Below, in pieces: positions 34,685 to 47,556 of a stretch of 64,000 bases of DNA (positions within the stretch are counted from its first letter, which is position 1; each line of letters starts with the position of its first letter). The position numbers and the translations under genes are program-made. Source of the DNA: an uncultured Pelagibacteraceae bacterium (GTDB taxonomy: Bacteria > Pseudomonadota > Alphaproteobacteria > Pelagibacterales > Pelagibacteraceae); contig CABYKN010000003.1 of assembly GCA_902519695.1 (NCBI GenBank), positions 1 through 64,000 of the forward strand. The letters run 5' to 3'. Under the pieces are notes generated by a model. It had not been told where the DNA came from. It saw nothing but the letters and a program-made list of their open reading frames with translations, and searched no databases.

Positions 34685-37600
34685 AAAAATTTTAGTTATT
34701 GGAGCTGGTCCAATTATCATTGGTCAAGCTTGTGAATTTGATTATTCAGGAACACAAGCATGCAAAGCATTAAAGGATGAGGGTTATAAAGTAATATTAA
34801 TCAACTCAAATCCTGCTACTATAATGACCGATCCTGGTGTTGCTGATAAAACTTATATCGAACCAATATCTTTGGAAGTACTCGAGGAAGTCATCAAAAA
34901 AGAAAGGCCTGATGCTATTCTACCGACAATGGGAGGTCAAACTGCATTAAATCTTGCAATAAATGCAGAAAAAATTGGTTTGCTTAAAAAGTATAAAATT
35001 GAACTTATCGGAGCAAACTCTAGAGCAATAGCAAATGCTGAGGATAGAAAAAAATTCAGAAAAAATATGTCAGATATTGGTATCGATTTACCAAAATCAG
35101 AGGTTTTGAATAAATTTTCAAACGCAAAAAAATGTTTAAATAAAATAGGACTACCTGCAATTATTAGACCTTCATTTACTTTAGGAGGATTGGGTGGAGG
35201 TATTGCGAGAACAACAAAAGATTTTTTTAAGATTGTAAAAGAAGGGATGAACGAGTCTCCTCAAAATCAGGTTTTGGTTGAGGAATGTTTGGATGGCTGG
35301 AAAGAATTTGAGATGGAGGTTGTGAGAGATAAAAATGATAATTGTATAATTATCTGCTCAATAGAAAATGTTGATCCAATGGGAACTCATACAGGTGACT
35401 CTGTTACAATAGCTCCAGCATTAACATTAACAGATAAAGAGTACCAAGTAATGAGAAATGCATCTATTGCTTGCTTAAGAAAAATAGGTGTTGAAACTGG
35501 AGGTTCAAATGTTCAATTTGCAATAAATCCAAAAAATGGAAGAATGGTAATTATTGAAATGAACCCTAGAGTTTCAAGATCATCTGCGTTAGCCTCTAAA
35601 GCAACTGGCTTTCCAATAGCAAAAGTGGCAGCAAAATTAGCAGTTGGTTATACTCTTGATGAACTACAAAATGAAATAACAAAAGTAACACCAGCTTCTT
35701 TTGAACCAACAATCGATTACATTGTAACAAAAATTCCAAGGTTTACGTTTGAAAAATTTTCTGACACCGAAGCAATTTTAGGTACATCCATGAGATCAGT
35801 TGGTGAAGCAATGGCAATTGGGAGAAATTTCAAAGAGTCTTTTCAAAAAGCTCTGGTTTCACTTGAAACTGGTTTGTCAGGATTAGATAATATTTTTAAC
35901 TATTCAAAAAAAGAAATTCTAAAAAATTTAAAAATCAATATTCCAAATAAATTGCTATTAATTGCTGAAGCTTTTAGAAAAAAAATTTCTTTAGATAATA
36001 TATATAAATTATCAAAAGTAGATCCTTGGTTTTTAAATCAAATTAAGGAAATAGTTGATGAAGAAAAAGTACTAAATTTAAAAGGACTGCCCAAAACTTT
36101 TGAGGAATTTAATAGAATAAAATCAATAGGTTTTTCTGACAAAAAGATATCACAATTAACTGGAGAACAAGAAGCAATTGTCAAATCAAGAAGAAAAGGA
36201 TTAAAAGTTATTCCTGTTTTTAAGAAAGTTGATACCTGTGCTGCTGAATTCAAATCTTTTACACCTTATATGTATTCTACATATCAAAGAAATTTTTCTA
36301 TTAAAACTGAGTGCGAAGCTGAACCAAGCACTAAAAAGAAAATAATAATTTTAGGTGGAGGACCAAATAGGATTGGTCAAGGTATAGAATTTGATTATTG
36401 CTGTTGTCAGGCAAGCTTTTCTTTAAAAGAAGCAGGTTTTGAAACAATAATGATAAATTGTAACCCGGAAACTGTTTCTACAGACTATGATACAAGTGAT
36501 AGATTATACTTTGAACCTTTAATTGAAGAGTATGTTGAGAATATAATTTTAAAAGAAAAATCAAAAGGAAATCTAATTGGGATTATTGCACAATTTGGAG
36601 GCCAAACTCCTATCAAATTAGCTAAATTTTTAGATGAAAATAAATTGCCTATTTTAGGGACACAATATAAATCGATTGATCTTGCGGAAGATAGAGACAG
36701 ATTTAGAGAGTTGCTTATAAAACTTAAATTAAAACAAGCAGAAAGTGGAATAGCCTACAAGTTTGATCAAGCTATGAATGTTGCTGAAAAAATTGGATTG
36801 CCTGTAGTTGTTCGACCTTCTTATGTTTTGGGTGGAAGAGCTATGGAAATTGTTCATGATAAAAGTCAATTGAAACAATTTATAAATGAGGCCTTCAATG
36901 CATCAGAACAAAATCCAATCTTAATTGATAAATTTATCGATAATGCAATGGAAGTAGATGTAGATGCAATTTCTGATGGAAAAGATGTTTATGTAGCTGG
37001 GATAATGCAACACATCGAGGAAGCTGGAATTCATTCAGGAGACTCTGCTTGTTGCTTGCCACCAGTATCAATAAAGGCGAACCTTTTAAGAGAAATAAAA
37101 ATACAAACAAGAAAACTGGCCTTGGCTTTAAAAGTTAAAGGATTTTTAAATATTCAATTCGCAATTAAAAATGATGAAATTTTTGTAATTGAAGTCAATC
37201 CCAGAGCAAGTAGGACAGTTCCATTTGTCTCAAAAGCGAATGGTATTCCGCTTGCTAAAATTGCATCAAGAATAATGTCTGGAGATAAGTTAAGTAAATA
37301 TAAATTAAAATATAAAACAAATAAAAAATTTGCTGTAAAAGAAGCTGTATTTCCATTCAATAAATTTCCAGATAGTGATTTATTACTTGGTCCTGAAATG
37401 AAGTCTACTGGTGAGGTAATGGGTTTTGATGATGATTTTGGAATGGCTGTTGCAAAAAGTCAAATTGCTGCTTCAAATTCATTGCCAACTAAAGGAATGG
37501 CATTCTTATCGGTAAAAGACTCTCACAAACAGGAAATAATAGGTGTTGCTCAAAGATTAATAAAACTTGGATTCACACTTTCTGCAACCAAAGGAACTTC

Positions 37601-37886
37601 TGAAATTTTAAAACAAAATGGATTGAAATGTAAAAAAATTAATAAAGTAAGTAGCGGGAGACCACATATAGTAGATGTTTTAAATTCAAAAAAAATATCA
37701 TTGGTAATAAATACTGGAGGTGGAAACTCAGAGCACAGGATTAGTGATGCTAGAGCATTAAGAAGAGGAACTCTTGCAAACAAAATTCCTTATTGTACGA
37801 ATATGTCTACAGCCTATTCATTCTTGGAAGCAATAAAATCTTTAAAAACAACAAAATTAAGAGTTAAATCTCTACAAGATAATTAA
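34662..37886 (+). CDS. carB: Carbamoyl-phosphate synthase large subunit
   Basis: 1074 aa; [28 protein letters not shown], duplicated ATP-grasp halves, C-terminal MGS domain. Confidence 0.97.
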   Translation: MPKRKDIKKILVIGAGPIIIGQACEFDYSGTQACKALKDEGYKVILINSNPATIMTDPGVADKTYIEPISLEVLEEVIKKERPDAILPTMGGQTALNLAINAEKIGLLKKYKIELIGANSRAIANAEDRKKFRKNMSDIGIDLPKSEVLNKFSNAKKCLNKIGLPAIIRPSFTLGGLGGGIARTTKDFFKIVKEGMNESPQNQVLVEECLDGWKEFEMEVVRDKNDNCIIICSIENVDPMGTHTGDSVTIAPALTLTDKEYQVMRNASIACLRKIGVETGGSNVQFAINPKNGRMVIIEMNPRVSRSSALASKATGFPIAKVAAKLAVGYTLDELQNEITKVTPASFEPTIDYIVTKIPRFTFEKFSDTEAILGTSMRSVGEAMAIGRNFKESFQKALVSLETGLSGLDNIFNYSKKEILKNLKINIPNKLLLIAEAFRKKISLDNIYKLSKVDPWFLNQIKEIVDEEKVLNLKGLPKTFEEFNRIKSIGFSDKKISQLTGEQEAIVKSRRKGLKVIPVFKKVDTCAAEFKSFTPYMYSTYQRNFSIKTECEAEPSTKKKIIILGGGPNRIGQGIEFDYCCCQASFSLKEAGFETIMINCNPETVSTDYDTSDRLYFEPLIEEYVENIILKEKSKGNLIGIIAQFGGQTPIKLAKFLDENKLPILGTQYKSIDLAEDRDRFRELLIKLKLKQAESGIAYKFDQAMNVAEKIGLPVVVRPSYVLGGRAMEIVHDKSQLKQFINEAFNASEQNPILIDKFIDNAMEVDVDAISDGKDVYVAGIMQHIEEAGIHSGDSACCLPPVSIKANLLREIKIQTRKLALALKVKGFLNIQFAIKNDEIFVIEVNPRASRTVPFVSKANGIPLAKIASRIMSGDKLSKYKLKYKTNKKFAVKEAVFPFNKFPDSDLLLGPEMKSTGEVMGFDDDFGMAVAKSQIAASNSLPTKGMAFLSVKDSHKQEIIGVAQRLIKLGFTLSATKGTSEILKQNGLKCKKINKVSSGRPHIVDVLNSKKISLVINTGGGNSEHRISDARALRRGTLANKIPYCTNMSTAYSFLEAIKSLKTTKLRVKSLQDN

Positions 37887-37887
37887 T

Positions 37888-38550
37888 TTAATTGACTTTC
37901 CAATCTGTCTCGAATGTAACATAATTTACTTGAAGACATCTTCTCTCTTTTACTATTTCTTTTTTTTCCATACCATGCCATGTGTTAGGGCCACTTGAAA
38001 AGAAATAGCCATAATTATCCTTAAAAGGAACAGTTTTTGCTAATTTTAGATTTTCATCATAAAAATCTGTTCCTAAATCTTCTTTTTCATTATGCTTATT
38101 TACGAATAATAAACATGACATCAGTTTCTCTTTGATATCGCAATGTGGTTTTAACCAGAATCCTTTTCTGTCACAGATAACTTCAACTCTTACATATGAA
38201 TTTGAAAGATCTTTATTTATCATTTCAGAAATTTTTTTATAAGTTGATGGATTTTGAAGTTCTTTAATAAATTCAACTAGATTAGGAAATTGATTTGAAT
38301 TTTCTTTTGTAACAAAACATCTAAATTTTAATGCCTTGCCTCCGTCTGATATACCTTCTCTAAACTTACCTTCACCTCCATCGATTGCTCTTGTACCATC
38401 ATAGTTTAAATTATGTTCTATCGGATTAGCTATATCAGCGTTTACAATTTCCTGAACTTGGCCATCAGTTAGTGGTTGATTTAATTCCCAATGTTCAAAA
38501 GGAGTTTTGTGATTTGATGAATTTTCTAATATTGAATTTAAAAATGCCAT
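37888..38550 (-). CDS. 2OG-Fe(II) oxygenase-like protein
   Basis: LKPHCDIKEKLMSCLLFVN (HxD), FFSSGPNTWHGM...RRCLQVNYV (distal His/Arg) consistent with a 2OG-Fe(II) dioxygenase fold. Confidence 0.65.
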   Translation of the reverse strand: MAFLNSILENSSNHKTPFEHWELNQPLTDGQVQEIVNADIANPIEHNLNYDGTRAIDGGEGKFREGISDGGKALKFRCFVTKENSNQFPNLVEFIKELQNPSTYKKISEMINKDLSNSYVRVEVICDRKGFWLKPHCDIKEKLMSCLLFVNKHNEKEDLGTDFYDENLKLAKTVPFKDNYGYFFSSGPNTWHGMEKKEIVKERRCLQVNYVTFETDWKVN

Positions 38551-39497
38551 TATAATTGAATTTTATCTTTAATGATATTTGCTACTCTATTCGTTTCATC
38601 TAATTTTTCATAGTTCCAATTTTCTAATTTTTCTCCTAATTCTCTAACAATTTTCATTTCTTGAAATAATTTTCTAAAATTTTTAAATCTTTTATCGCTT
38701 TTTTTAGGTGGAATAGTGGCAATATAAATTGGCTTACCTGTTAAAGCTGCCTCTGAAATCATAGAGCTGGAATCACAAGTAATAACTAAATGTTTTGATT
38801 GTGAAAGAGCGCTTAAATAGGCTTTTTTATCAACACCATCTAATACTAAATGATCATTTCCAAAATATATTTTTGCATGTTCTATAGTTCCCTTTGGCGT
38901 TCTCATAGAAGGGATGACTACTAAATTAAGATTATTTTCTTTAACTAAATAATTTACTTTTGAAAAAATTTCTTGGATATTTCTATCTGAATAATCATAA
39001 TACTGGGTAGGACCACCAATTATTAACGAAATTATATTTTTATCCATCAATTTGCTTGAAATACTAAATAAATATTCTTTGTATTTTTCAATTTCTTCAC
39101 TTGTTAAATAATGAATAGCTCCTTTTGTTTTTAATACATTATGTCCATCAAGATTATCGTGCTCAGGCACTACAACTAGATCAAAATTATCAAGTTTTAT
39201 CTTTGGGTTTTGAATATGAATGTTAAATACTTTTTTCTTTGAATTTTTTTTTAAGAATAATGACGGAATAATACTTTTTCTTCCACATGAAATTATTAAA
39301 TCAACATCTTCGCATTCAATTTTTTTAAAAACCGAGTCGGATATTGGAGTGAATTTTGGCGGTATAACTTTCCAGAAACCTTTTGTTTCAACTGTGTGGT
39401 GAGAATAATTTATATCTAAAGCTTTAGCCAAACCTTCTACTTGGCTAATCATCCCATGCATACCTTCTGTTAATAATATACCTTTCAATTTAGTCAT
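38550..39497 (-). CDS. ELM1/GtrOC1 (DUF1022) family protein, putative nucleoside-diphosphate-sugar epimerase/glycosyltransferase-like
   Basis: TEGMHGMISQVEGLAKAL, LIISCGRKSIIPSLFL, FNIHIQNPKIKLDNFDLVVVPEHDNLDGHNVLKTKGAIHYLT, LVITCDSSSMISEAALTGKPIYIA. Confidence 0.82.
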   Translation of the reverse strand: MTKLKGILLTEGMHGMISQVEGLAKALDINYSHHTVETKGFWKVIPPKFTPISDSVFKKIECEDVDLIISCGRKSIIPSLFLKKNSKKKVFNIHIQNPKIKLDNFDLVVVPEHDNLDGHNVLKTKGAIHYLTSEEIEKYKEYLFSISSKLMDKNIISLIIGGPTQYYDYSDRNIQEIFSKVNYLVKENNLNLVVIPSMRTPKGTIEHAKIYFGNDHLVLDGVDKKAYLSALSQSKHLVITCDSSSMISEAALTGKPIYIATIPPKKSDKRFKNFRKLFQEMKIVRELGEKLENWNYEKLDETNRVANIIKDKIQL

Positions 39498-39518
39498 TAA
39501 TCATTATATAGCTTTCAT

Positions 39519-40463
39519 ATGAGTGAAAATCCAACTAAACACACAAAAGTGTTAATAATTGGGTCAGGTCCCGCTGGATATACAGCAGCAATTTATGCTG
39601 CAAGAGCAATGTTAAAACCAATATTAGTTCATGGTATGGAACCTGGTGGCCAATTAACAACAACAACTGATGTTGAAAACTTTCCTGGATTTAAAGACGT
39701 AATACAAGGGCCATGGCTTATGGATCAAATGAAAGGTCAGGCAGAAGTAGTTGGAACTGAAATGATACAAGATCATATTGCATCAGTGGACTTAAAATCT
39801 AAGCCATTTAAAGCTGTTGGAGATAGCGGTCAAATTTATGAAGCAGACTCAATAATTATTTCAACAGGAGCTCAAGCTAGATGGTTAAATATTGACTCAG
39901 AACAAAGCTTCAGAGGTTTTGGTGTATCTGCATGTGCAACATGTGATGGATTTTTTTTTAAAGACAAAACTGTAGCAGTTGTTGGAGGTGGAAATGCTGC
40001 AGTTGAGGAAGCTATGTTTTTAACAAAATTTGCTTCAAAAGTTCAACTTATACACAGAAGAGATAGTTTGAGAGCAGAAAAATTACTTCAAAAGAAATTA
40101 ATGGAAAATAAAAAAATTGAAATAATTTGGGACTCTGTTGTTGATGAAGTTATTGGGGATAATGATCCTAAAAATGTAACTGGATTAAAAATTAAAAATG
40201 TTAAAACAAATAAAATAGACGAACTAAAAATTGATGGCTTGTTTATAGCTATAGGGCATGATCCAGCAACGTCAATATTTAAAGACCAACTAGAAATGGA
40301 TAATGAGGGTTATTTAATAACAAAACCAGAATCCACAGAAACAAATATACCGGGAGTTTTTGCTGCTGGTGATGTAAAAGATAAAATATTTAGACAGGCC
40401 GTTACAGCTGCTGGTATGGGATGTATGGCAGCATTAGAAGCTGAAAAACATTTATCCGAATAA
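39519..40463 (+). CDS. trxB: Thioredoxin-disulfide reductase
   Basis: IGSGPAGYTAAIYAARA, CATCDGFFFKDKTVAVVGGGNAAVEEA, GVFAAGDVKDKIFRQAVTAAGMGCMAALEAE. Confidence 0.96.
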   Translation: MSENPTKHTKVLIIGSGPAGYTAAIYAARAMLKPILVHGMEPGGQLTTTTDVENFPGFKDVIQGPWLMDQMKGQAEVVGTEMIQDHIASVDLKSKPFKAVGDSGQIYEADSIIISTGAQARWLNIDSEQSFRGFGVSACATCDGFFFKDKTVAVVGGGNAAVEEAMFLTKFASKVQLIHRRDSLRAEKLLQKKLMENKKIEIIWDSVVDEVIGDNDPKNVTGLKIKNVKTNKIDELKIDGLFIAIGHDPATSIFKDQLEMDNEGYLITKPESTETNIPGVFAAGDVKDKIFRQAVTAAGMGCMAALEAEKHLSE

Positions 40464-41483
40464 ATGAATGAAACAGTATTGTTAACGGGTATAAGTGGAT
40501 GGATCGCTAAACACACTGCAATTGAATTATTAAAATCGGGATATAAAGTTTTAGGCACAGTTAGAGATTCTGGTTTAATAGAGCAAACAAAAAAAACCAT
40601 AAATGAATATGCATCAATTGATAAATTATCATTTGTCGAATTAGATCTTTTAAAAGACGAAGGTTGGGATGAGGCATTAAAAGGCTGTAAGTATGTAATG
40701 CATGTGGCTTCTCCTTTCCCTTTAAAGACCTCTAGAGATCGTGAAAGTCTTGTTCCAACAGCTAAAGATGGAACTATAAGAGTTTTAAAAGCTGCTGTTA
40801 ATGCGGGAGTTGAACGTATTGTTAAAACTTCTTCCATTGCAACAATGTTTAGAAAGCCTAATAGGACAAATCCATATACATTTGGTGAAAATGATTGGAG
40901 TGATGCTAATTGGAAAGGTTGTAATGATTACTTTGTTTCAAAAATCAAGGCTGAAAAAGCAGCTTGGGAATTTATGGAGAATAAAGGTTTAAAGAATAAG
41001 TTGGTATGTATATGTCCTGGAGGTGTCTTTGGAGACGCTTTAGATACTAAAGAAAAAACTTCGATAAGTTATGTTAAATTATTTCTAGAAGGTAAATATC
41101 CAGGTGCTCCGGATTTTAGTATTTTAGTCTCAGATATGAAAGATGTAGTGAAAGCTCACATCAATTCTTTAACAATACCAGATGTTGGTGGAAGACGACT
41201 TATAATTGGCTCTGAGGTCAAAAGAATGATAGATTTTTCTAATATTATGGCTGAAGCATTACCTAAATATTCAAAAAAACTTCCAAAAAGAGTGTTGCCA
41301 AACTTTTTAGTTAGAATAATTAGTCATCTGGATACGAGTGCAAAAATGATGGTTCCAGATTTAGGGATACAAATGCAAACTGATGCTTCATATGCTGAAG
41401 ATTTATTAGGATTTAAATTTCAGCCGGCTAGAGGATGTATTGAGGATGCAGCAAAATCAGTAGTTAGACTTGGATTAGTATAA
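40464..41483 (+). CDS. NAD-dependent epimerase/dehydratase (dihydroflavonol-4-reductase-like)
   Basis: VLLTGISGWIAKHTAIELL, YVMHVASPFPL, VKTSSIATM, YFVSKIKAEKAAWEF. Confidence 0.85.
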   Translation: MNETVLLTGISGWIAKHTAIELLKSGYKVLGTVRDSGLIEQTKKTINEYASIDKLSFVELDLLKDEGWDEALKGCKYVMHVASPFPLKTSRDRESLVPTAKDGTIRVLKAAVNAGVERIVKTSSIATMFRKPNRTNPYTFGENDWSDANWKGCNDYFVSKIKAEKAAWEFMENKGLKNKLVCICPGGVFGDALDTKEKTSISYVKLFLEGKYPGAPDFSILVSDMKDVVKAHINSLTIPDVGGRRLIIGSEVKRMIDFSNIMAEALPKYSKKLPKRVLPNFLVRIISHLDTSAKMMVPDLGIQMQTDASYAEDLLGFKFQPARGCIEDAAKSVVRLGLV

Positions 41484-41484
41484 T

Positions 41485-41904
41485 ATGACAAAAGGAATAA
41501 AGTGGATTATGTTTGCAACTGGCTGGATGTCATTCAGGGCTATTGGGTCAAGTTTAATTTTATTTTGGACAATCACAGAAAATGAGAGAGCAGCACCATA
41601 CGAGTGGATTGTATCTTTGACTGGTGATTTTATAATTGGAATAACTGCTTTATTTTTAGTTTACTTTATTTATAAAAAACCATCTGCAGTACTTTGGGGT
41701 ATTTTATTAGCTTGGAACTTTGTTGGTTTATTTGATTTATATGAGGCCATAACAACTAGTATTTTAGTTCCATATGAACCGATTCCAGAATTAGGTTTAA
41801 ATGATTTTGGTGTGAAATCTGTGCTTACTCTTAACTCAATTATTCATATATCTGCGATTTATTTGTTATTTCAGTCTAGAATAAAAAGTTATTTTAACTT
41901 ATAA
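41485..41904 (+). CDS. Uncharacterised integral membrane protein
   Basis: 139 aa, about four hydrophobic segments, 1-nt gap after preceding gene. Confidence 0.7.
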   Translation: MTKGIKWIMFATGWMSFRAIGSSLILFWTITENERAAPYEWIVSLTGDFIIGITALFLVYFIYKKPSAVLWGILLAWNFVGLFDLYEAITTSILVPYEPIPELGLNDFGVKSVLTLNSIIHISAIYLLFQSRIKSYFNL

Positions 41905-41914
41905 AAGATTATTA

Positions 41915-42289
41915 ATGGAAAACATTGTAAAGCAAATACAGCTTGTAGCATTAGTAATCATTTTAGTTAGTACAGTCATTGCTTTTGGGCAAGAGATGTA
42001 TCAGATGATACTCGTGCAAAGAGTTACTTTAGCTGATCTGCTTTTGCTTTTTCTATATCTTGAGGTGCTTGCAATGGTTAGAGTATTTTGGGAAAGCCAA
42101 TCAATTCAAATTACTTTACCTTTATTTATAGCTATAACAGCACTCGCTAGATTTATTATTTTACAAGGAAAATCTCTAAATCCAGAGATATTACTTTATG
42201 AAGCTGGTGCGATTGTTTTAATTGCTCTAGCAATTGTAATTTTAAGATTTAGAAATTCTTCTCTAATTGGACTAAATAAAAAAAAATAG
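41915..42289 (+). CDS. PsiE-like (phosphate-starvation-inducible E) membrane protein
   Basis: 124 aa; TM protein with LADLLLLFLYLEVLAMVRVFWESQSIQITLPLFIAITALARFII as in the PsiE family. Confidence 0.7.
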   Translation: MENIVKQIQLVALVIILVSTVIAFGQEMYQMILVQRVTLADLLLLFLYLEVLAMVRVFWESQSIQITLPLFIAITALARFIILQGKSLNPEILLYEAGAIVLIALAIVILRFRNSSLIGLNKKK

Positions 42290-42291
42290 GT

Positions 42292-43490
<1,199 letters not shown>

Positions 43491-43514
43491 TTATTCAATT
43501 ACGTTGTTTAATAT

Positions 43515-45689
43515 ATGGAGAATACATATCAAGACCTAATTACAGACATTCAGAGCAAAAACCCAAAAATCGGTGGAAAACTTGAAGGTGGAAAAAAATT
43601 CAAAATAAAGTCAGATTTTACACCGGCTGGTGACCAGCCAGATGCAATTAAAAGGCTTGTCCAAGGAGCTAAAAAAAATGAGTTTAATCAAGTATTATTA
43701 GGAGTAACTGGATCTGGAAAAACTTTTACAATGGCAAAAGTTATAGAAGCTACGAATAGACCAGCGTTAATATTGGCACCAAATAAAACTTTGGCAGCTC
43801 AACTTTACGGTGAGATGAAAACTTTTTTTCCAGATAATGCTGTTGAGTATTTTGTATCTTACTATGATTATTACACTCCAGAAGCTTACGTGCCAAGATC
43901 AGATACTTACATAGAGAAAGAAGCATCTATAAACGAGCAGATTGATAGAATGAGACACTCGGCAACAAGATCCCTTCTTGAAAGAGACGATGTTTTAATT
44001 GTTGCAAGTGTTTCCTGTATTTATGGTTTGGGATCAGTCGAAGCTTACAGTAAAATGACTTTAACTCTTCAGAAAAACTATGAATATAATAGAGAACAAA
44101 TAATAAAATCTCTTGTTGCTCTTCAGTACAAGAGAAATGATCAAAATTTTTTTAGAGGAACATTTAGGGCAAGGGGAGAATATTTAGAAATATTTCCATC
44201 TCATCTAGAGGATAGAGCATGGAGGCTAAGTTTATTTGGTGATAAACTTGAGAAGATTGAGGAATTTGATCCTTTGACAGGAGATCAGGTTAGAGATCTT
44301 AGTCTAGTAAAAGTTTATGCTAATTCTCATTACATCACTCCTAAACCAACTGTAGAACAAGCAATTATAAAAATAAGAAAAGAATTAGAGGAAACTTTAA
44401 AAAAACACAAATCAGAAAACAAATTATTAGAGGCGCAACGATTAGAGGAGAGAACTAAATTTGATTTAGAAATGATTGAGGCAACTGGATCTTGTGCGGG
44501 AATTGAAAATTATTCAAGATTTTTATCTGGTAGAAAACCAGGAGAGCCACCACCTACTCTTTTTGAATATTTTCCTGATAACACATTAGTTTTTGTAGAT
44601 GAGTCTCATGTTACAGTTCCCCAACTTAATGGGATGTTTAAGGGAGATAGATCTCGAAAAAGCACGTTGGCTGAGTATGGTTTTAGATTGCCTTCTTGTA
44701 TGGATAACAGACCTTTAAAATTTGAGGAGTGGGATTTGATGAGAACACAAACTGTATTTGTTTCAGCAACTCCTGGACCGTGGGAGTTAGAACAAACTAA
44801 AGGCAAGTTTATTGATCAAGTCATAAGACCTACAGGCTTAATTGATCCACCAGTTGAGATTAGACCAGCAAAAAATCAAGTAGACGACCTTATGCATGAA
44901 TGCAAAAAAGTAGTTGAAAATAATTATAGAGTTTTGGTTACAACACTTACAAAAAAAATGGCAGAGGATTTAACTGAGTATCTTCACGAAAATGGGATAA
45001 AAGTAAGATACCTTCATTCTGATATAGATACACTTGAGAGAATAGAGATTATGAGAGATCTTAGAATGGGTGTATTTGATGTTCTAGTTGGAATAAATTT
45101 ATTAAGAGAAGGTTTAGATATTCCAGAATGTGCATTAGTTGGAATACTAGATGCTGATAAGGAAGGATTTTTGCGATCAGAAACTTCACTAATTCAAACA
45201 ATAGGAAGAGCTGCAAGAAATGTGGATGGAAAAGTTATTCTTTATGCCGATAAGGAAACAAAAAGTATAAAGAAAGCAATTAAAGAAACTGAGAGAAGAA
45301 GAAAGATTCAATTAGAGTACAATAAGAAAAATAAAATCGACGCTAAATCTGTAAAAAAAGAAATAAGTGACATTTTAGAAAGTGTCTACGAGAAAGATTA
45401 CGTCAAAATAAGTGAGGGTTCCAATATTGGTGGTAACCTTAAAAAACATTTAAAAGGATTAGACAAAAAGATGAAAGAAGCTGCATCTAATCTGGAATTT
45501 GAGGAAGCTGCTAAAATTAGAGATGAGATGAGAAAACTTCAAAGTACAGAATTAGAAATTACTTTAAACCCCAAAATTAGACAGTACGATGTTAAAAATA
45601 AAATTTATCCTAAAGGCAGATCAACACTAGGTATGCCTGGCACAAGAGTTACAAAAAAAAGAGATAAAAAATGGAAGCACGGAAGATAA
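43515..45689 (+). CDS. uvrB: Excinuclease ABC subunit B
   Basis: [57 protein letters not shown]-terminal UVR domain. Confidence 0.97.
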   Translation: MENTYQDLITDIQSKNPKIGGKLEGGKKFKIKSDFTPAGDQPDAIKRLVQGAKKNEFNQVLLGVTGSGKTFTMAKVIEATNRPALILAPNKTLAAQLYGEMKTFFPDNAVEYFVSYYDYYTPEAYVPRSDTYIEKEASINEQIDRMRHSATRSLLERDDVLIVASVSCIYGLGSVEAYSKMTLTLQKNYEYNREQIIKSLVALQYKRNDQNFFRGTFRARGEYLEIFPSHLEDRAWRLSLFGDKLEKIEEFDPLTGDQVRDLSLVKVYANSHYITPKPTVEQAIIKIRKELEETLKKHKSENKLLEAQRLEERTKFDLEMIEATGSCAGIENYSRFLSGRKPGEPPPTLFEYFPDNTLVFVDESHVTVPQLNGMFKGDRSRKSTLAEYGFRLPSCMDNRPLKFEEWDLMRTQTVFVSATPGPWELEQTKGKFIDQVIRPTGLIDPPVEIRPAKNQVDDLMHECKKVVENNYRVLVTTLTKKMAEDLTEYLHENGIKVRYLHSDIDTLERIEIMRDLRMGVFDVLVGINLLREGLDIPECALVGILDADKEGFLRSETSLIQTIGRAARNVDGKVILYADKETKSIKKAIKETERRRKIQLEYNKKNKIDAKSVKKEISDILESVYEKDYVKISEGSNIGGNLKKHLKGLDKKMKEAASNLEFEEAAKIRDEMRKLQSTELEITLNPKIRQYDVKNKIYPKGRSTLGMPGTRVTKKRDKKWKHGR

Positions 45690-46426
45690 TAATTACTGGA
45701 GCAGCAACTCGAATGGGAGCTGCCATAGCTAAAAAATTATCTGGACCTAATATTGAAATTGTTATCCATTATAACAAATCTAGATCTAAAGCAGAAAATC
45801 TTAAAAAAGATTTAACTAAAGGTGGTACAAAAATTTATTTAGTAAAAGCAGATTTAACTAAAGAAAAAGAAATAGATAGAATGCTTAAATTTTCAAAATC
45901 AAAGTTGAAATATTTTGATTGTTTGATTAATAATGCTTCATTATTTGAGAACGATAAACTTGAAAATTTCACAACAAAAAGTTGGGAAAGCCATTTAAAA
46001 GCGAATTTAAAAGCGCCAGCTTTATTATCAAAAGGTTTTGCTAAAAATATTAGAGGCAAAAACAATAATATTATTAATATAATTGATCAAAGAGTATTCA
46101 AGTTAACTCCATATTTTTTTTCATATACATTAAGTAAATCTGGTCTTTACACTTTAACCAAAACCAGCGCTATGAGTCTTGCCCCAAATATTAGAGTAAA
46201 TGGAATTGCTCCAGGTCCAACTATTAAAAATAAAAGACAGTCTGATAAACATTTTAAAAAACAATACATGGCAACACCTCTTAAAAAACAGACGGATGTT
46301 CAAGAAATCTGCAATGCTGTTGACTTTTTTATAAAAAATAGATCTATTACAGGTCAAGTTTTAGCAATTGATAATGGCCAAAACTTAAACTGGCAAACTC
46401 CAGATATAATGGGTGGTAAGGAATGA
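45671..46426 (+). CDS. SDR-family oxidoreductase, pteridine reductase/FolM-like
   Basis: [15 protein letters not shown] (TGxxxRxG), [44 protein letters not shown]. Confidence 0.8.
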   Translation: MEARKIIITGAATRMGAAIAKKLSGPNIEIVIHYNKSRSKAENLKKDLTKGGTKIYLVKADLTKEKEIDRMLKFSKSKLKYFDCLINNASLFENDKLENFTTKSWESHLKANLKAPALLSKGFAKNIRGKNNNIINIIDQRVFKLTPYFFSYTLSKSGLYTLTKTSAMSLAPNIRVNGIAPGPTIKNKRQSDKHFKKQYMATPLKKQTDVQEICNAVDFFIKNRSITGQVLAIDNGQNLNWQTPDIMGGKE

Positions 46427-47556
46427 AAAAAATACTAACAATTTGTTTTTACTTTGTTTTTGGAACAAGTGTTTTGGCTCATTCTACAAAAAATATAAAT
46501 ATTGATATTAGAGCAGAATGTAAAAAATCAAAATCAGTTTTAAACTGGGTTTCTAAAAATAAATTATCAAAAGGTGGTGAGTTAATAAAATTTAAATCTT
46601 TTTCTGGTTTTGATCAAAGAACTGTTCTGACCGATGGTCATAAAAAAAATCCAATAGAAATTACTGGTTATCTACAATTGCCTGAGGGTTCAAGTAAAGT
46701 TCCTATAGTTATATGGACACATAGTAGTGGAGGTCCAGGCGAGTATGTGTGGAATGATTTTGTTTACCATGGAACTAGAAATCTAATAGATGCTGGTATA
46801 GGTGTAATGTATGTTGACAATTTCTGTCATAGAGGTGCGAAAGATACATGGAGAGATCAATCTAAAGTACCACTAATTAATGGAGCAATAGACGCTATTA
46901 TGGCTTACAAGTTGTTACAATCTCATCCGAGGTCTAACGGAAAGTTTGGAACAACAGGTCATTCAAGGGGTGGGAATAACAGTCTTTATTTAGCAGATGT
47001 AAAGTTCACATCTAAATTTTTAGATGGGACTAGTGGTTTTGATGCAATATTACCTGAAGCAGCAGAATGTAAGCTTGCAGGTTTCTTTAATAAACCAGAA
47101 CTAACATCAAATACTAAATTACTTTATGTTCATGGGGTTGCTGATGACTATACATTGCCAAAACCTTGTGAGGACTATGTAAATAAGATTAAATCTGAGC
47201 CTGGACAGATTGAGATTGATATGAAAGATGGTTGGTATCATGGTTTTCATTATGGCCAAAAACCTAAAAAATATAAAGCAATGACAGTTAGTAAGTGTCC
47301 AGCATTTTTTGTTGATAATGATGGATTTGTTGTTGGAAGTGAATGGCCAGATTTAGTATTAAAAAAATATAAATTATATTCTTCACTTGATGAATTTTAC
47401 AAAGGAGCTCAAGAGGAACCAAAAAAAACCTGGAAAAATTCGTTTAAGGTTTTAAAAAAAGAAAAATGTCTTGATAGAGGAGTAATGATCGGTGGTGATC
47501 ACATGGATGAATATATGCCTCAATTCATAAATTTCTTTAAAGAAAATTTATTATAA
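46423..47556 (+). CDS. Secreted alpha/beta hydrolase (dienelactone-hydrolase-like)
   Basis: Signal peptide [54 protein letters not shown] (GHSRG), LLYVHGVADDYT, WYHGFHYG. Confidence 0.78.
   Translation: MKKILTICFYFVFGTSVLAHSTKNINIDIRAECKKSKSVLNWVSKNKLSKGGELIKFKSFSGFDQRTVLTDGHKKNPIEITGYLQLPEGSSKVPIVIWTHSSGGPGEYVWNDFVYHGTRNLIDAGIGVMYVDNFCHRGAKDTWRDQSKVPLINGAIDAIMAYKLLQSHPRSNGKFGTTGHSRGGNNSLYLADVKFTSKFLDGTSGFDAILPEAAECKLAGFFNKPELTSNTKLLYVHGVADDYTLPKPCEDYVNKIKSEPGQIEIDMKDGWYHGFHYGQKPKKYKAMTVSKCPAFFVDNDGFVVGSEWPDLVLKKYKLYSSLDEFYKGAQEEPKKTWKNSFKVLKKEKCLDRGVMIGGDHMDEYMPQFINFFKENLL

Noticed and set aside
40310-40837. 175-aa minus-strand ORF
   Set aside because: Fully antisense to trxB and the epimerase gene, no recognisable domain; shadow ORF.
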